DNA from: Candidatus Nomurabacteria bacterium
GTDB lineage: Bacteria; Patescibacteriota; Minisyncoccia; Phycocordibacterales; UBA9973
DNA length: 16,145 bases
Direction of reading: 5' to 3'
Assembly (NCBI GenBank): GCA_003157195.1
Contig: PMIU01000090.1
Span: forward strand, 1 to 16,145
Part shown: piece by piece, positions 14,316 through 16,145 of the stretch
Numbering within the stretch: the stretch's first letter is position 1
Layout of the letters: the number at the start of each line of letters is the position of its first letter
Position numbers and translations under genes: made by a program
The notes under the pieces: generated by a model
The model's input: the letters and a program-made list of their open reading frames with translations, nothing else
Told to the model about the DNA's origin: nothing
Database searches by the model: none

Positions 14316-14319
14316 TCAA
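14291..14319 (-). promoter_or_regulatory. Promoter of the HTH/endonuclease-like gene
   Basis: On the minus strand: TTGACT (14314-14319), 17 bases, TATTAT (14291-14296), then six bases to the ATG at 14284. Both boxes match consensus at five of six positions. The predicted start is the A of ATG, so the mRNA would be leaderless; there is no Shine-Dalgarno. Confidence 0.65.
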
Positions 14320-14354
14320 TACAATATATACCAAAATCTACTGGGTCTTATAGT

Positions 14355-16145
14355 TTATGCTGCTGACTTCGCTCGCACGTGTATAGGACTTTTTATTTTA
14401 CTTTTTTTAGCTTCAATCAAGAGCTCACTGCCTTTCACGGACACGTTTACTGTGTCTCCTTTTTTCACATTGTTTGAAATTATATAAGACGCCACCGGGT
14501 TCAGTATTTTATTTTGAATCAGACGATTTAATGGTCGCGCACCATAATGCGGATCGTAGCCTTCTTTCGCCAAATGCGCGAGCGCTTCTTTGGAAATTTC
14601 AAGACTTATACCCTTACTTCCCAACCTTTCTCGCACAACATCGATTCGTAGATTCACTATTTCAGCCAGAGCCTCGGGTGAGAGAACATCAAAAACAATA
14701 ACTTCATCCAGGCGATTTAGAAACTCCGGACGGAAATTATCTTTCAGCGCCTCCAAAACTTTTTCTTTCATATTACCGTAATCGGCCTTTTTGGAATTGT
14801 TGGAAAATCCGACTGATTCCATTTTTTCCACAAATTGCGAACCGATGTTGCTGGTCAAAACAATGATGGTGTTTTTGAAATTTACCACTCGGCCCTTGCC
14901 GTCGGTTAGCCTACCTTCATCGATAAGCGAGAGAAGTATATTGAAAACTTCCGGATGAGCTTTTTCTATTTCATCAAAAAGTATAACTGCATAAGGTCGG
15001 TGACGAACGGCTTCGGTTAATTGGCCTGCTTCATCGTAGCCAACATATCCCGGCGGAGAACCGACGAGCTTGGAGACAGAGTGACGCTCCATATATTCTG
15101 ACATATCCACTCGAATAATAGCGTTGTCGTCGTTGAACATAAATTGCGAGAGTGCTTTGGTGAGCTCGGTCTTGCCAACCCCTGTCGGACCCAAAAAGAT
15201 AAATGAGCCAATGGGTCTATTCGGGTCTCCGATGCCGGCGCGAGAGCGACGGATAACATCAGCAACTCTTTTGATGGCTGTTTCTTGCCCGACAACTCTT
15301 TTCCCCAGTTCAGTTTCCATTTTTTCCAACTTAGCGCGTTCTTCTTCCAGCATTTTAGTCAGTGGGATGCCCGTCCAGCGAGCCACTACTTCGGCGATGT
15401 CTTCCGCGGTGATTTCTTCTTTCAAGATTCGGCGCGACTTTTGTAATTTTTTTAATCGCGCAAGTTTTACATCAAGTTCCTTTTTTAATGTCGGTATTTT
15501 CCCATAGCGTATTTCCGCCGCTTTGGTTAAGTCTGCACGCATCTCGGCATCTTCGGCTTCCAGGCGAATACTTTCCAATTCTTTTTTGATTGCCCGGATT
15601 TCTGTCACTGTTTCTTTTTCATTTTTCCATTTCAATTCGAGTTCTTTGGTTTTCTCCGACAAGTTGCCAATTTCTTTGTCTATCTCTTTGATTCTATTTT
15701 TTATTTCATTGGTAGAAACTTCTTTTTTCAATGCCTCTTTTTCAATTTCCAAGCGCATTATTTTTCTATGCGCGTCTTCCAAAACCGGAGGTTTGTTTTC
15801 CAACATTATTTTAAGCGAACTTGATGCCTCATCGATCAAATCCACGGCTTTATCTGGTAAGAATCTGTTGGTAATATAGCGAGAAGAGAGGTTCACCGCG
15901 GCAATAATGGCGTCATCGGTGATTCTAATGCCGTGAAAAAGTTCATATCTTTCTTTCAGTCCGCGCAGAATGGCAATAGTGTCTTCAGTGCTAGGCTCGT
16001 CAATATAGACAGGCTGAAAACGGCGAGCTAGGGCCGGGTCTTTCTCAATATGTTTTTGATATTCCCGCAAAGTTGTCGCCCCAATGGCTCGCAGTTCCCC
16101 GCGGGAAAGCGCGGGCTTGAGCATATTTGAAGCATCCATCGTGCC
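14355..16145 (-). CDS. clpB: Chaperone ClpB (partial, N-terminus missing)
   Basis: The frame stays open through the right edge (G-T-M-D-A-S-N-M-L-K-P), so about the first 290 residues, including the N-domain and the Walker motifs of the first ATPase ring, lie outside. What remains is the end of the first AAA domain (G-E-L-R-A-I-G-A-T-T; R-R-F-Q-P-V), the coiled-coil middle domain that distinguishes ClpB from ClpA/ClpC, and a complete second AAA domain: Walker A G-P-T-G-V-G-K-T, pore loop G-S-P-P-G-Y-V-G-Y, Walker B V-I-L-F-D-E-I-E, sensor L-T-S-N-I-G-S, arginine finger region F-L-N-R-L-D-E, and sensor 2 G-A-R-P-L. The middle domain is of normal length, so DnaK-dependent disaggregation is expected. 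It ends in a basic tail. The 70 bases after the stop hold the promoter of the next gene and no clear terminator. Confidence 0.95.
   Translation of the reverse strand, partial: GTMDASNMLKPALSRGELRAIGATTLREYQKHIEKDPALARRFQPVYIDEPSTEDTIAILRGLKERYELFHGIRITDDAIIAAVNLSSRYITNRFLPDKAVDLIDEASSSLKIMLENKPPVLEDAHRKIMRLEIEKEALKKEVSTNEIKNRIKEIDKEIGNLSEKTKELELKWKNEKETVTEIRAIKKELESIRLEAEDAEMRADLTKAAEIRYGKIPTLKKELDVKLARLKKLQKSRRILKEEITAEDIAEVVARWTGIPLTKMLEEERAKLEKMETELGKRVVGQETAIKRVADVIRRSRAGIGDPNRPIGSFIFLGPTGVGKTELTKALSQFMFNDDNAIIRVDMSEYMERHSVSKLVGSPPGYVGYDEAGQLTEAVRHRPYAVILFDEIEKAHPEVFNILLSLIDEGRLTDGKGRVVNFKNTIIVLTSNIGSQFVEKMESVGFSNNSKKADYGNMKEKVLEALKDNFRPEFLNRLDEVIVFDVLSPEALAEIVNLRIDVVRERLGSKGISLEISKEALAHLAKEGYDPHYGARPLNRLIQNKILNPVASYIISNNVKKGDTVNVSVKGSELLIEAKKSKIKSPIHVRAKSAA

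Noticed and set aside
16098..16117. CCCGCG/CGCGGG palindrome in clpB.
   Set aside because: It lies in the conserved P-A-L-S-R-G-E-L segment with no length change against ClpB, so it is ordinary coding sequence.

Overview
The window looks like chromosomal DNA from a Candidatus Patescibacteria (CPR) bacterium, most likely of the Parcubacteria type. Three things support this: a stripped-down alanyl-tRNA synthetase, a two-pass membrane protein of a kind I know mainly from CPR genomes (next to their VirD4-like ATPases), and an actin-like plus baseplate-J-like gene pair also known from that group. Moderate-to-low GC, very tight gene packing and universal stop codons (including TGA, which ends mltG) fit. 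The placement is inference from gene content; there is no rRNA in the window.

Every supported gene lies on the minus strand, so transcription runs from right to left. In that order: the C-terminal two thirds of the disaggregase ClpB (cut by the right edge); a small AT-rich HTH plus endonuclease-like gene whose stop codon lies inside the next gene; tRNA-Tyr(GTA); a CtpE-like P-type cation ATPase; the translational GTPase TypA/BipA; a sigma-region-4 plus HARE-HTH protein; a 74-bp palindromic intergenic element; a CPR-type two-pass membrane protein; the murein transglycosylase MltG; a DEDDh exonuclease; the tRNA thiolase MnmA; an MgtC-type membrane protein; a minimal AlaRS; a degenerate PilM/FtsA-like protein; and a single-pass membrane protein with a baseplate-J-like ectodomain (cut by the left edge). 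No stretch over 120 bases lacks a gene, and there is no CRISPR array, IS element or rRNA.

Two patterns stand out. First, perfect or near-perfect hairpin repeats occur inside the reading frames of conserved genes (three in mnmA, two pairs in typA) and once between genes. They keep the frame and fall at positions that look like tolerant loops, which recalls the in-frame palindromic elements of Rickettsia. Second, several genes (the HTH/endonuclease-like gene, the CPR membrane protein, mgtC, the PilM-like gene, the P-type ATPase) have a good -10 hexamer 5 to 7 bases before ATG. Their mRNAs would therefore be leaderless or nearly so, whereas genes inside operons (exonuclease, mnmA) have short Shine-Dalgarno sequences.

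Functionally the region mixes translation and tRNA biology (alaS, mnmA, typA, tRNA-Tyr), proteostasis (clpB), envelope functions (mltG, mgtC, P-type ATPase, CPR membrane protein) and the PilM-like/baseplate-like pair. That pair is the best candidate here for an uncharacterised envelope-spanning assembly.
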